Source of the DNA: CAXXOK01 sp963675655
Lineage (GTDB): Bacteria > Bacillota > Clostridia > Christensenellales > Aristaeellaceae
Assembly (NCBI GenBank): GCA_963675655.1
Contig: OY776489.1
Location: 1,922,001 to 1,986,000, forward strand
Reading direction: 5' to 3'
Length of the DNA stretch: 64,000 bases
The translations under genes and the position numbers were made by a program. Of this stretch, positions 8,264 to 17,074 are shown in pieces; within the stretch, counting starts at the first letter, position 1, and each line of letters starts with the position of its first letter. The notes under the pieces are model-generated. The model did no database searches. It was given only the letters and a program-made list of their open reading frames with translations, and was not told the origin of the DNA.

Positions 8264-8674
8264 TTGGCTTATTGCGCCTATTGTAAAGCACATATTTTTG
8301 ATAATCAGCGAAAATGCCCCAACTGCGGCAGCACCGACTTTATCAAAGAGGAGCCGCCAGTAAGCGAGCCCAAGGTCGTTTACGTAGAAAAGCCGTCCCA
8401 GCATGTGGTATACGTGGAAAAACCGGTGTATCAAACGGTGTACGTTCGCACCAACGAATCGGATAAAAGCCGGGGGATTGCGTTTCTATTGTGCTTCGTT
8501 TTCGGCATTTGGGGCGTACACCGTTTTTACGTAGGGAAAATCGGCTCCGGTATTATGTTCCTGCTTACGGCGGGGTGGTGTGGTATCGGCTGGCTGGTGG
8601 ACGTGATAGCGATCGTGAGCGGCACTTTCCGGGATAAGGAAGGGCTGCTCCTGAAAAAGTGGGGAGGAAGCTGA
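8264..8674 (+). CDS. TM2 domain membrane protein with N-terminal zinc ribbon
   Basis: Four cysteines in two CxxC knuckles (CAYC and CPNC) form a short zinc ribbon at residues 3-25. A linker with near-repeats of VVYVEKP and VYVR follows, then a TM2 domain (about residues 70-125) with two hydrophobic helices and the IWGVHRFYVGKIGSG signature. The TTG at 8264 was preferred over an in-frame GTG at 8255 because GGAG (8252-8255) is then 8 bases upstream, giving 136 residues. It lies directly upstream of the acetyltransferase gene. TM2 proteins have no settled function in bacteria. Confidence 0.82.
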   Translation: MAYCAYCKAHIFDNQRKCPNCGSTDFIKEEPPVSEPKVVYVEKPSQHVVYVEKPVYQTVYVRTNESDKSRGIAFLLCFVFGIWGVHRFYVGKIGSGIMFLLTAGWCGIGWLVDVIAIVSGTFRDKEGLLLKKWGGS

Positions 8675-9235
8675 ATGCCTTACCTGTACGGGGATACCAT
8701 TATGCTGCGGGAGTACCGGCAGGATGATATGCAGGCCATCCGCGCGTGGGTGAACGATGCAGACAGTGTGCGCTATTTAAGCTCCCGCTATTGGATGCCG
8801 CAAAGCTATGCCGATACGGCCGACTTTTTAGATCATGTGACCCACGCGGGGCCGAACGGGGCATATTTTGTGATTGCCCAGAAGGAAACGCAGGTCTACA
8901 TTGGCCAGATTGATTTAATAAGTATCAACTGGAAGCTGCGCAATGCGGAAATTGCCATGGTGATCGGCAACGAGGGCAAACGCGGCAAAGGCATCGGCAC
9001 ACAGGCGCTGAAACTGATGCTGGATTATGCTTTCGGCACTTTGGGGCTGGAGCGTATAGCACTGGAGGTAGCAACCGCTAACGAGCGCGCCATACGTTGC
9101 TATCAAAAAGCGGGTTTTACGCTGGAAGGTGTAAAACGCCACGCGTTTATGGTGGACGGAGAATATGCCGATCTGGCGATGATGGCGGTACTGGCCGGAG
9201 AGTGGAAGCAAATGCGCGCCGCTGCCAAAGGCTAA
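8675..9235 (+). CDS. GNAT family N-acetyltransferase (RimJ/RimL-like)
   Basis: The 186-residue protein begins LYGDTIMLREYRQDDMQAI, typical of RimJ/RimL-type GNAT enzymes, and contains the acetyl-CoA pyrophosphate-binding turn in GNEGKRGKGIGTQALKLML (about residues 95-115) and the NERAIRCYQKAGF motif near residue 140. It abuts the stop codon of the TM2 gene, with its GGAGG inside that gene, so it is co-expressed. The acceptor could be a protein N-terminus, a small amine or an antibiotic. Confidence 0.9.
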   Translation: MPYLYGDTIMLREYRQDDMQAIRAWVNDADSVRYLSSRYWMPQSYADTADFLDHVTHAGPNGAYFVIAQKETQVYIGQIDLISINWKLRNAEIAMVIGNEGKRGKGIGTQALKLMLDYAFGTLGLERIALEVATANERAIRCYQKAGFTLEGVKRHAFMVDGEYADLAMMAVLAGEWKQMRAAAKG

Positions 9236-9263
9236 AAGCGCCCGAAGGATTTTTCCACAGGGA

Positions 9264-9293
9264 TTGACGTAACGCTTATGATTCGGCTACAAT
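9264..9293 (+). promoter_or_regulatory. Sigma-A-type promoter for the aspartokinase gene
   Basis: TTGACG (9264-9269), an 18-base spacer and TACAAT (9288-9293) form a good vegetative promoter. The leader of about 85 bases to the ATG at 9384 is too short for a lysine riboswitch. Confidence 0.68.
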
Positions 9294-9383
9294 TAAGATT
9301 TGTGGGGTTCCGGCAAATGACCGCCCCGCACAGCGCACCACAGACGGCCGTGTGGCCGGTGGATATAGGAGGGGAACGATAGG

Positions 9384-10700
9384 ATGGGCCATATCGTTGC
9401 AAAGTTTGGTGGCAGTTCACTGGCCGATGCGGGGCAGTTTCGCAAAGTGCGGGATATACTCCAAATGGACGCGCGGCGCGTGTTCGTTGTACCCAGCGCG
9501 CCCGGGCGGAGAAATGCCAAAGATGATAAAGTAACTGATCTTTTATATGACGTTTACAACCAGCGGGAAAGCGGCGGCGACTGGGAAGCCGCCTTTGTGC
9601 TGGTGGAAGCGCGTTACCGCGAAATTGCACGGGATTTACAATTGACGCTGGATTTGGACGCCGCTTTGGACGCGATTCGCGCCGATGTGGCAGCCGGCGC
9701 AGGCAAGGACTACTGCGCCAGCCGCGGAGAGTATTTAAACGGTCTGCTGCTCAGCAATTTCCTTGGTTATCAGTTCATCGACCCCAAGGATTGCATCTTC
9801 TTTACACAGGAAGGCGTATTTAACAGCGAAAAGACCAACGATACGATGGGGAAAATGCTGGCCGATGTGCCCAATGCTGTCGTACCCGGATTTTACGGCG
9901 CCATGCCGGACGGCTCCATTCGCACATTCAGCCGGGGCGGCAGCGATATTACCGGCGCGATTGTCGCGCGGGCTGCGGGCGCGGAACTGTATGAAAACTG
10001 GACGGATGTTTCCGGCTTTTTAATGGCCGATCCCCGGCTGGTACCGGGCGCGCTGCCGATTGAAAACATTACGTACCGTGAACTGCGAGAGCTAAGCTAT
10101 ATGGGCGCAACCGTGCTGCATGAGGACAGTGTTTTCCCTGTGCACCGCGCGGGCATTCCCACCAACATCCGTAATACCAACCAGCCGGATCATCGCGGCA
10201 CCCTGATTACGCACCAGTGCGAGGTGGAAAAGAACCCGTATACCATCACCGGAGTGGCGGGCCGTTTGGGTTTCTCGGTCATTTCGATTGAGAAGGCCAT
10301 GATGAACGCCGAACGGGGCTTCGGCCGCCGGGTATTGCAGGCGATTGAGGAATCCGGGCTTTCGTTTGAGCATTTGCCCACGGGCATTGATACGCTTTGC
10401 GTAGTCATTGAAACAGCGCAACTGATGGCCGTAAAGGATAAGATAGTGACTCGCATTATGGAGCTGACTTCGCCAGACAGCCTGACCATTCATGACGACA
10501 TGGGCGTGATTGCCACGGTCGGCCGTGGCATGGTACACAATCCCGGCACTGCCGCAAGACTGTTCTCGGCGCTCAGCCGTGAGCACGTAAACGTGCGTAT
10601 GATCGATCAGGGTTCCAGCGAACTGAGCATTCTGGTCGGCGTGGACAGCTGTGATTTTGAATCCTCCATTCGCGCGATATACCATGAATTCGTGAAATAA
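9384..10700 (+). CDS. Aspartate kinase (monofunctional, with C-terminal ACT domains)
   Basis: The enzyme phosphorylates aspartate, the first step to lysine, diaminopimelate, threonine and methionine. The amino-acid kinase domain covers residues 1 to about 290, with KFGGSSLAD at 7-15, TFSRGGSDITGA near 190 and the YMGATVLHEDS segment near 240. Two ACT regulatory domains follow (about 295-365 and 370-438). At 438 residues it resembles the lysine/threonine-type aspartokinase III form rather than a Bacillus alpha/beta-type gene. It is transcribed alone from 9264-9293 and ends at a terminator. Feedback control is presumably allosteric. Confidence 0.95.
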   Translation: MGHIVAKFGGSSLADAGQFRKVRDILQMDARRVFVVPSAPGRRNAKDDKVTDLLYDVYNQRESGGDWEAAFVLVEARYREIARDLQLTLDLDAALDAIRADVAAGAGKDYCASRGEYLNGLLLSNFLGYQFIDPKDCIFFTQEGVFNSEKTNDTMGKMLADVPNAVVPGFYGAMPDGSIRTFSRGGSDITGAIVARAAGAELYENWTDVSGFLMADPRLVPGALPIENITYRELRELSYMGATVLHEDSVFPVHRAGIPTNIRNTNQPDHRGTLITHQCEVEKNPYTITGVAGRLGFSVISIEKAMMNAERGFGRRVLQAIEESGLSFEHLPTGIDTLCVVIETAQLMAVKDKIVTRIMELTSPDSLTIHDDMGVIATVGRGMVHNPGTAARLFSALSREHVNVRMIDQGSSELSILVGVDSCDFESSIRAIYHEFVK

Positions 10701-10712
10701 TTCGTATTCTGC

Positions 10713-10743
10713 AGGAGGGATGGGCGTTGCCTGTCCCTCTTTT
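10713..10743 (+). terminator. Intrinsic terminator after the aspartokinase gene
   Basis: GAGGGA (10715-10720) pairs with TCCCTC (10734-10739), with an inner GGC/GCC stem, followed immediately by TTTT. It lies 15 bases after the stop codon. Confidence 0.6.
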
Positions 10744-10775
10744 CCACACCGCCGACGAAAAAGGAGCGTATCTGC

Positions 10776-12413
10776 ATGAAAAACATCCGCTTCCTGCATC
10801 GTGGTTCTCCATGGCCGTGGCAAAGCAAAGCGCAGCGTGTATGGTACCAGATCTGCGCGGTATGCCTGGCTGCGTATTTGGCGTATGCCGCTTTTGTAAG
10901 CCGAAGCGGTATTTTTCAGTCCGGGGCGGAAACAGCGGCGGCGCTTTTATGGTTTATTGTGATTGCCGCAGTGCTGTATGCCGGGCTCAACTGGCTCTCG
11001 CTTCGTCCGCTGGGAAAGCGCAGCGCGCCGGAAAGCCGTGCGCGCCTGCGACTTGGTGTGTTTGCTGCTGCCGCGGGCATAAGCATGGCGATTTTGCTGG
11101 TGTTTTTAGCGGCGGCCAATCCGGGTGGCGTATCGGTGGACTCGGCGGTACAGTGGACGCAGGCCAATACGGGGAGCTATTCCAACTGGCATCCGGTATT
11201 CCATACGCTGTTGTTGCGGCTGTGTGTGCTGGTGTCGCCCAGCTATACCTTTGCGCTGCTAGCGCAATGCGTTTTTTTCAGCCTTTCACTCGGTTATCTG
11301 GTGGCAACACTGCATGCGTGGGGCGCAAACAAGTGGCTGCTTATTGCGGCTTCTGCCGTGGTGACGGCGTCGCCCATTGCAGGCAACACCCTGATGTATT
11401 TATGGAAGGATAACGCTATGACCATCGGCGTGATTCTGCTGATGGCGCAAACGGTAAATGTATATTACAGCCGTGGCGGGTGGCTGCGAAGCTGGCGCAA
11501 TGCGGTGGCTTTCGGGCTGGCACTTGCTTTTACGACGATGGTGCGACATAACGCGTTTTTCTTTACGCTGCCGCTTTTACTTACGGTGTTGTTTACCTGC
11601 CGCGGGCAGCTGCGGTTCACCCTTGCATCGGCAGCAGTGCTGGTGACTTCGCTAGCGCTGGTGTGGGGGCCGTTGTATGCGGCGTTGCCCATAACCTACC
11701 CCAATAACACGGTGGAAGAAGCGATCGGTATCCCGATGACGGTGATTTGCGATGTGCGTGCGCAAAACCCCGACGCGCTGGACGCGGAAACACTCGCGTT
11801 TACTCACGCCATGGCCGATGAAACCAGCTGGGAAAGCTATCAGCTGCATAACTATAACTCCATCAAATTCGGTACGGCGCGCGGGGTGGTAAGCCATGCA
11901 ACACTTACGCAAATCCTGCGGATGACGGGAAACACCATCAAGGCTGATCCGGCTACCGCCTTTGCCGCTATAAACGGGGTAACCGATTTGGTTTGGGGTC
12001 TGGATAACGAAGGAGACGCCAATATAACCGTTCGTAACTCGGGGCATCTGCTCACGGTGCCGAAATACGACGGCCGGTTGAACCATATTGGCGCGATGCT
12101 GAAAGCGCTGATTACCGCGCCGTTCTCCCTGAACCTGTTGGGGTGGTACTTTGGCAATATTGGGGTTTCTTTTGCACTGCTGCTGGTTTTTGCGCTGCGT
12201 GCGCTGCGCCGCAGCGGTACGCGTGCGCTGCTCCTGTGTTTGCCTGTGCTTATATATAATCTGGGTACGATGTGCCTGCTGTGCGGGAAAGATGCGCGGT
12301 TCTTTGCGTTCAGCCCGCTGGTTTGCACCTTTATATTTTTTGTGCTGCTCAGGGATGTAGCGGGCGGCACGCAGCCGGAAGCGTCCGTTGCAGCGACGGA
12401 GGAAACCGTATGA
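10776..12413 (+). CDS. Polytopic membrane protein, GT-C glycosyltransferase-like (DUF6020-like)
   Basis: The 545-residue protein has about eleven hydrophobic segments. An early extracytoplasmic loop carries GGVSVDSAVQWTQANTG followed by WHPVFHTLL, resembling the acidic first loop and aromatic/histidine motif of GT-C lipid-linked sugar transferases. MYLWKDNAM and MVRHNAFFF are further conserved-looking loop motifs. A role in transferring a sugar from an undecaprenyl-phosphate donor to an envelope polymer is plausible but unproven. Its stop overlaps the next start by ATGA, coupling it to the TauE/SafE permease. The ATG at 10776 follows AAAGGAG by 8 bases. Confidence 0.75.
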   Translation: MKNIRFLHRGSPWPWQSKAQRVWYQICAVCLAAYLAYAAFVSRSGIFQSGAETAAALLWFIVIAAVLYAGLNWLSLRPLGKRSAPESRARLRLGVFAAAAGISMAILLVFLAAANPGGVSVDSAVQWTQANTGSYSNWHPVFHTLLLRLCVLVSPSYTFALLAQCVFFSLSLGYLVATLHAWGANKWLLIAASAVVTASPIAGNTLMYLWKDNAMTIGVILLMAQTVNVYYSRGGWLRSWRNAVAFGLALAFTTMVRHNAFFFTLPLLLTVLFTCRGQLRFTLASAAVLVTSLALVWGPLYAALPITYPNNTVEEAIGIPMTVICDVRAQNPDALDAETLAFTHAMADETSWESYQLHNYNSIKFGTARGVVSHATLTQILRMTGNTIKADPATAFAAINGVTDLVWGLDNEGDANITVRNSGHLLTVPKYDGRLNHIGAMLKALITAPFSLNLLGWYFGNIGVSFALLLVFALRALRRSGTRALLLCLPVLIYNLGTMCLLCGKDARFFAFSPLVCTFIFFVLLRDVAGGTQPEASVAATEETV

Positions 12414-13171
12414 CATTAACACCGGCTATGTTTTTCATTGTATGCCCGCTGGCGGTGCTGGCGGGCTTCATTGACGCCATTGCGGGTGGAGGCGGAATGA
12501 TTTCGCTGCCCGCTTACTATCTGGCCGGACTTCCGCCTGCGTTGGCCGCCGGAACCAATAAGCTTTCCGCTATGATGGGTACGACGCTGGCAACGGCAAC
12601 TTATAAGCGCGCCGGAAAAATCGACTGGCGCATTGGCATCCCGGCGGCGCTGGGGGCGCTGGCGGCCAGCGCGATTGGCGCACTGGTGATGACCACGCTG
12701 CCTGCGCGCGTCGTGCACGGGCTGGTGCTGGGCTGTATACCGGTTGCGGCGGTGTTTACCCTTCGCCGCAAAAAAACAGCGCGGACACCCCGGCAGCGTA
12801 CCCTTGCCGCAACGCGGTGGATCGCGCTGGCAATTGGCCTGGGAGTCGGGTTTTACGATGGGCTGGTCGGCCCCGGAACGGGCACATTTTTAATCCTGCT
12901 TTTTTTACATTTGTTTTCGATGGGAGAAGTAATGGCCAGCGGTACGGCAAAACTGGTGAATCTGGCCAGCAATTTGGCCGCGCTGGTCAGCCTGCTGTTT
13001 ACTGGCGATGTGTTGATCCTACTGGGCATCCCGGTAGGGCTGTGTGCCATGCTGGGCGCGTTTATTGGCAGCCGTATGACCATCCGCCACGGCGGACGGC
13101 TGGTACGCCTGATGATGCTGGTGGTTTTGGGGCTGCTACTTGCCAAAATGCTTTGGGATATGATAGGATAA
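12410..13171 (+). CDS. TSUP (TauE/SafE) family membrane permease
   Basis: The 253-residue protein has about eight transmembrane helices in two halves, each with the TSUP signature: GFIDAIAGGGGMISLP near the N-terminus and VGFYDGLVGPGTGTF in the middle. Relatives export or import sulfite, sulfoacetate and other sulfur-containing anions. The start is the ATG at 12410, overlapping the previous stop (ATGA), with GGAGG just upstream; longer in-frame extensions into the previous gene were rejected. With no sulfur genes adjacent, the substrate is open. Confidence 0.9.
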   Translation: MTLTPAMFFIVCPLAVLAGFIDAIAGGGGMISLPAYYLAGLPPALAAGTNKLSAMMGTTLATATYKRAGKIDWRIGIPAALGALAASAIGALVMTTLPARVVHGLVLGCIPVAAVFTLRRKKTARTPRQRTLAATRWIALAIGLGVGFYDGLVGPGTGTFLILLFLHLFSMGEVMASGTAKLVNLASNLAALVSLLFTGDVLILLGIPVGLCAMLGAFIGSRMTIRHGGRLVRLMMLVVLGLLLAKMLWDMIG

Positions 13172-13214
13172 GCTGGTTTCGTAGCTTTGGATGATACCGA
13201 AAGGGGTAAGAAAA

Positions 13215-13598
13215 TTGGCTGATAATAAAGGCGAGATCATGCTCAGCCTGCCTGCGGATAAGGACTTTGTATTGCTGGCCCGTATGGCGCTCAGCGGTCT
13301 GGGCATGCTGGCGGGTATGGATGTCGGGTTGATTGACGACCTCCGATCGGCAACAGATGAATGTTGCGATTGCCTCTTACATCAACCCGTAAAGGCGGAA
13401 CGGTTGGAACTGCGCGCTCGTATTGAGAGCGGCAGGTTATACTGCTGCCTGAACGCGGTGCGCAGCGGAGGCACATCCGATGTGCCGCCGAATGATTTGG
13501 AAATAACGCGGGGAGTGTTGGAGACGCTGATGCCGGATGTGTCGCTGCAGTGCGATGCTTGCGGGGTGGGCTCCATCGGCTTTTCGCTGCCGGTATAA
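13215..13598 (+). CDS. RsbW/SpoIIAB-like HATPase-fold protein, degenerate; probable anti-sigma factor
   Basis: This 127-residue protein precedes a sigma-B/F-type sigma gene by 15 bases, the position of rsbW or spoIIAB. The fold matches: an N-terminal strand, the helix RSATDECCDCLL that corresponds to the N-box helix (SEAVTNAV in SpoIIAB), and a C-terminal ITRGVLETLMPDV helix-strand like GLFLIKTLMDEV. The N-box is altered (E to D, N to D) and the DxGxG G1 box and lid are not recognisable, so kinase activity is doubtful. TTG at 13215 was chosen for AAGGGG 8 bases upstream. No STAS anti-anti-sigma gene is adjacent. Confidence 0.72.
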   Translation: MADNKGEIMLSLPADKDFVLLARMALSGLGMLAGMDVGLIDDLRSATDECCDCLLHQPVKAERLELRARIESGRLYCCLNAVRSGGTSDVPPNDLEITRGVLETLMPDVSLQCDACGVGSIGFSLPV

Positions 13599-13613
13599 AG
13601 GATTAGGTGCATC

Positions 13614-14351
13614 ATGAACGACGAACGACTGGTTCCGATTCTGGAACGATACGCAACTACGCGTGCGCCGGCGCTTCGGGATGAGCTGGTGGAAAGCTAC
13701 TTACCGCTTGCCCATGTGGTGGCAAGGCGTTTTGAGGGGCGCGGCGTGGAACGTGAGGACCTGCAACAGGTGGCTAGCATCGCTTTGATGAAAGCGATTG
13801 AACGGTTCGATCCTTCGCGCGGGTTCCGTTTTGTGACCTATGCCATCCCTACCATCGCGGGCGATGTGCGCAATTATCTGCGCGATAAGGCGTCCGGCAT
13901 GCGTATGCCGCGGGATGCCCGGCAAAAACTGTATAAGATGCAGCAGATCCGCGAACAATTTGAGCGGGAACAGCTGCGCGAGCCCAGCGCGAAAGAACTG
14001 GCAGAAGCCATGCAGGTTACGCCGGATGAATTGCTGATGCTCTTAGATATTCGCAATCAAACGGATATCGCGTCGCTGGATGCGCCGATCGGCGAAGAAA
14101 GCGATACGGATTTAAGCGCGATGCTTGGCACGACGGACGAAGGGTTTGAGCGTGTGGAGCAATCGCAGTGGATGAGTTGGATTTTAAGCAAAGTAGACGA
14201 TAAAGAGCGCCAATTGTTGACCCTGCGCTACCGCGACCGGCTGGGACAGCGGGAAACCGCCAAACGTTTGGGCGTATCGCAGATGCAGGTTTCCCGTATG
14301 GAGCGGCGTGTGCTGGCAAGGCTGCGCGCCATTGAGGAAAACGGCGCGTAA
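13614..14351 (+). CDS. RNA polymerase sigma factor, SigB/SigF/SigG family
   Basis: The 245-residue protein has the sigma-70 layout of the B/F/G group: region 2 (about residues 25-95) with LAHVVARRFEGRG, ALMKAIERFDPSRGFRFVTYA and DKASGMRMPRD; region 3 (about 100-160) with EPSAKELAEAMQVT; and region 4 (about 185-240) with the helix-turn-helix RETAKRLGVSQMQVSRMER. It follows the RsbW-like gene, which probably restrains it. Without a sporulation cluster around it, the role could be general stress, envelope or sporulation; its nearness to the division cluster makes an envelope or development role attractive. The leader of the next gene contains no clear B/F-type promoter. Confidence 0.92.
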   Translation: MNDERLVPILERYATTRAPALRDELVESYLPLAHVVARRFEGRGVEREDLQQVASIALMKAIERFDPSRGFRFVTYAIPTIAGDVRNYLRDKASGMRMPRDARQKLYKMQQIREQFEREQLREPSAKELAEAMQVTPDELLMLLDIRNQTDIASLDAPIGEESDTDLSAMLGTTDEGFERVEQSQWMSWILSKVDDKERQLLTLRYRDRLGQRETAKRLGVSQMQVSRMERRVLARLRAIEENGA

Positions 14352-14507
14352 ACGGATGCTCGCATTTGCAGAAACCGTATTTTTTAGCAGAGAGATGTTT
14401 GTTTAACTTGAATGATGTTTCCTATTGGATAGATGAAAGTATAAAAAGACACATGCAGGGAAAGCCATATTTTTGTTTTACGCTTTGCGGGGTAGGAGGT
14501 GCGCGGT

Positions 14508-16175
14508 ATGCAGGGCAATAACGGTAACGGACCTTGGACGCCCGAGCAGATTGCGGCCTGGCAGGCTATGCAAAACGGCGCCCCGCAGCAAAATGTGAAT
14601 ATGCAGAATATGACGCCGGAGCAGGCCGCGCAATGGCAGGCAATGCAAAACATGACGCCGGAACAAGCCGCACAGTGGCAAGCCATGCAGGCGATGAACG
14701 CCCAGCAGACCGGCGCGTGGCAGCCGGTGCAACCCCCCTGGCAAACCGCCACGCCGGAGCAAATGGCGGCGGCACAGGGGATGGGGCAGCAGGGTATGTG
14801 GCCGGGAGCCAACACCCAGGGGATGGAAGAGCAGCAGCGCCTGCAATGGCAGGCGGCACAGCTGGGCATGAGCCCGGAACAGCTGATGCAGTGGCAGGCG
14901 ACCCAGAAGGCCAAGGCGGCGGTGCAGGCGAAAAAAGACCGCCGTAAGCAGCGCAAGGAACGGCGGAAAGAACGGCGGCAAAACCGTAGTAAACTAACGC
15001 GTATTTTGCAGGCACTGGGGATCGTGGCGATTTTAATCGGCGGCGCGCTGTATTTGCTCAACAGTATGCAGGGTTCTCGGCCGACGACCGCCGTTATCGC
15101 GGAAGGTACGCTGGGGACGATCTATAACGGCGATGCGCTGATCGTGCGGGACGAAACCGTATATGACGATGAAAGCGTGCAAAGCATAGAATACATTGCC
15201 GAAGAAGGCAGCGTGGTATACCGCGGCGACGTGGTGTGCTATGTGTATTCCACCGGGTACAGCAGCAAGGAATTGACCACGCTGCAGGATTACCGCGACC
15301 AGATCAAGGATTATCAGCAAACATTGCTGGCGAGCGAAACCGCGTATGACCAGAAGATGACACGGCTGGAAACCATCGTGGTGCAGCGCGGGCTGGAAGT
15401 ACGCTCGCTGGTACAGGGCGCACGCGGTAACCTGATTAACGAAGAGAGCATATTGAAGGACGCCATAGACGAGCGCCAGCAGTATTTCCGCAGCAAATAT
15501 TCCTCCGATACGCGGCTAAATCGCCTGTACGACGATGAGGATACCCAGCAAAAGCGTATCGACAGCTGGATTAAGCAGCGCGCCGCGACACAGGAAAGCA
15601 TCATCAGCTTTTATACCGATGGTTTTGAAACGGCACTGACGCCCGATAACTTCCAAACCTATTCACCTGCCCAGGTGCGGGCGATGGTTGGGGGGCAGCG
15701 GCCGGAAGAGGACGCGGCCGAACGCGGCAAAACGGATATTTACCGGCTGGTGCAAAATGATAATTATGCTGTTTTAATGCTGATTGACGACAGCGTTTGG
15801 ACCCCTGTGGAAGGAACCGCTTATAAGCTGAAGCTGGAGCAGTTTTCCAACACCACGGTGGATGCGCGGGTGCTCAGCTATACACGCGCCAACGGAGAAT
15901 TGCTATTACGCCTTGCCATTTTGGGCGATGTAACGCCGGTGCTGTATATGCGTACCTGTGAAGCGGAGCTGGGCGAGTATGCAGACGGGTTGATCGTTCC
16001 CAAAACGGCGATTTACACGCAAAACGGGCAGGAGGGCGTGGTACGTGTCGGGGATGACGGATCGCAGGTGTTCATTCCTGTAAACGTTGTGTCCAGACAG
16101 GGTGATAAGGTGTTCATCTCTTCCGTGCAAACGGGGTTGCTCAGCGTGGGGCAAACGGTACGCCTGTTTTACTAG
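14508..16175 (+). CDS. HlyD-like membrane-anchored protein with glutamine-rich N-terminal repeats
   Basis: The 555-residue protein has three parts. Residues 1-145 are cytoplasmic and low-complexity, with repeated MTPEQAAQWQAM-type units rich in Gln, Met, Ala and Trp. A very basic patch (KKDRRKQRKERRKERRQ) precedes one transmembrane helix at about 167-185. The outer part looks like a periplasmic-adaptor/HlyD fold: a lipoyl-like half (about 200-250), a coiled-coil hairpin (about 250-365), then beta-barrel-like segments ending VSVGQTVRLFY-like. It heads the yggS-sepF-yggT-ylmH-divIVA cluster, so a cell-division or envelope role is likelier than toxin export. ATG at 14508 follows TAGGAGG. Confidence 0.75.
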   Translation: MQGNNGNGPWTPEQIAAWQAMQNGAPQQNVNMQNMTPEQAAQWQAMQNMTPEQAAQWQAMQAMNAQQTGAWQPVQPPWQTATPEQMAAAQGMGQQGMWPGANTQGMEEQQRLQWQAAQLGMSPEQLMQWQATQKAKAAVQAKKDRRKQRKERRKERRQNRSKLTRILQALGIVAILIGGALYLLNSMQGSRPTTAVIAEGTLGTIYNGDALIVRDETVYDDESVQSIEYIAEEGSVVYRGDVVCYVYSTGYSSKELTTLQDYRDQIKDYQQTLLASETAYDQKMTRLETIVVQRGLEVRSLVQGARGNLINEESILKDAIDERQQYFRSKYSSDTRLNRLYDDEDTQQKRIDSWIKQRAATQESIISFYTDGFETALTPDNFQTYSPAQVRAMVGGQRPEEDAAERGKTDIYRLVQNDNYAVLMLIDDSVWTPVEGTAYKLKLEQFSNTTVDARVLSYTRANGELLLRLAILGDVTPVLYMRTCEAELGEYADGLIVPKTAIYTQNGQEGVVRVGDDGSQVFIPVNVVSRQGDKVFISSVQTGLLSVGQTVRLFY

Positions 16176-16187
16176 GAGGTTTGTACG

Positions 16188-16919
16188 ATGCAGGAAAATG
16201 ACAATCGTTCGCCGCTTGACGGCCTTACCCAGAACGTTCCGCCGGACGATTTACGCCGGAACGTGACAGAAGTTTTGCAAACATTGCAACAAAATACTTA
16301 CCGGGAGCAGCCGCCCGCCCGTTTGGTGGCGGTAACCAAAACGGTTGCACCCGCTGTGATAAACGCCCTGAAAGCCTTTCAAATCAACGATATTGGCGAA
16401 AACCGCGTACAGGTGGCGCTACCGAAGCTTTCGCAGATTGACCCGGAATTTCGCTTACATTGGATTGGCAGGTTGCAAACGAACAAAGTTAAAGATATAA
16501 TAGACAAAGTATGGATGCTTCACTCGCTGGACAGGCTATCCCTCGCGGAGGAAGTGGAGCGCCGTGCCGACCAGCGCGGGCTTACGATACCGGCGCTGGT
16601 GCAGGTGAATATTGCGCAGGAATCGCAAAAGGCCGGACTTTCACTGGAAGAGGTTCGCCCCTTCCTAAATCAGGTCAGGCATTTTGATCATTTGCGCATA
16701 TCGGGACTTATGGCCATTATGCCTTTTACGGACGACGAACATCAGCTCACCGCCTACTTCCGCGGTATGCGCGCCTTGTTCGATCAATTGCGCGCTGAGG
16801 CAATGGACAACATACATATGGAGGAACTCTCCATGGGTATGAGCCACGACTATGCGATAGCCGCGCGGGAAGGCGCCACGATGGTGCGCGTCGGAACGGC
16901 GCTGTATCGCACACGGTAA
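16188..16919 (+). CDS. yggS: YggS family pyridoxal-phosphate homeostasis protein
   Basis: The 243-residue protein is a single-domain fold-type III PLP-binding protein (YggS/YlmE/PipY family), which buffers free PLP and affects amino-acid and keto-acid pools rather than catalysing a known reaction. Family marks include LVAVTKT with the Schiff-base lysine near residue 50, IGENRVQ, HWIGRLQTNKVK, VNIAQESQKAG, GLMAIMP and the C-terminal ELSMGMSHDYAIAAREGATMVRVGTALY-like region. It lies directly upstream of sepF, the same context as in many Gram-positive bacteria. Confidence 0.95.
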   Translation: MQENDNRSPLDGLTQNVPPDDLRRNVTEVLQTLQQNTYREQPPARLVAVTKTVAPAVINALKAFQINDIGENRVQVALPKLSQIDPEFRLHWIGRLQTNKVKDIIDKVWMLHSLDRLSLAEEVERRADQRGLTIPALVQVNIAQESQKAGLSLEEVRPFLNQVRHFDHLRISGLMAIMPFTDDEHQLTAYFRGMRALFDQLRAEAMDNIHMEELSMGMSHDYAIAAREGATMVRVGTALYRTR

Positions 16920-17074
16920 GGCCGGTATTTTTATTAAACCGGCTGCCGGGGAAAAGATGCCGGACATCGCAAACCGGCCGCGCAGAGCCTACGGGCAATG
17001 TGAAAAACCGGAAGCACACAAGGCCGGCGGGCAAATACCGCGGGAATCCTTAACCATAGCAGGAGGTACGACGC

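Noticed and set aside
9236..9383. Lysine riboswitch before the aspartokinase gene
   Set aside because: The region between promoter and start is about 85 bases, far shorter than an L-box, and the conserved core is absent.
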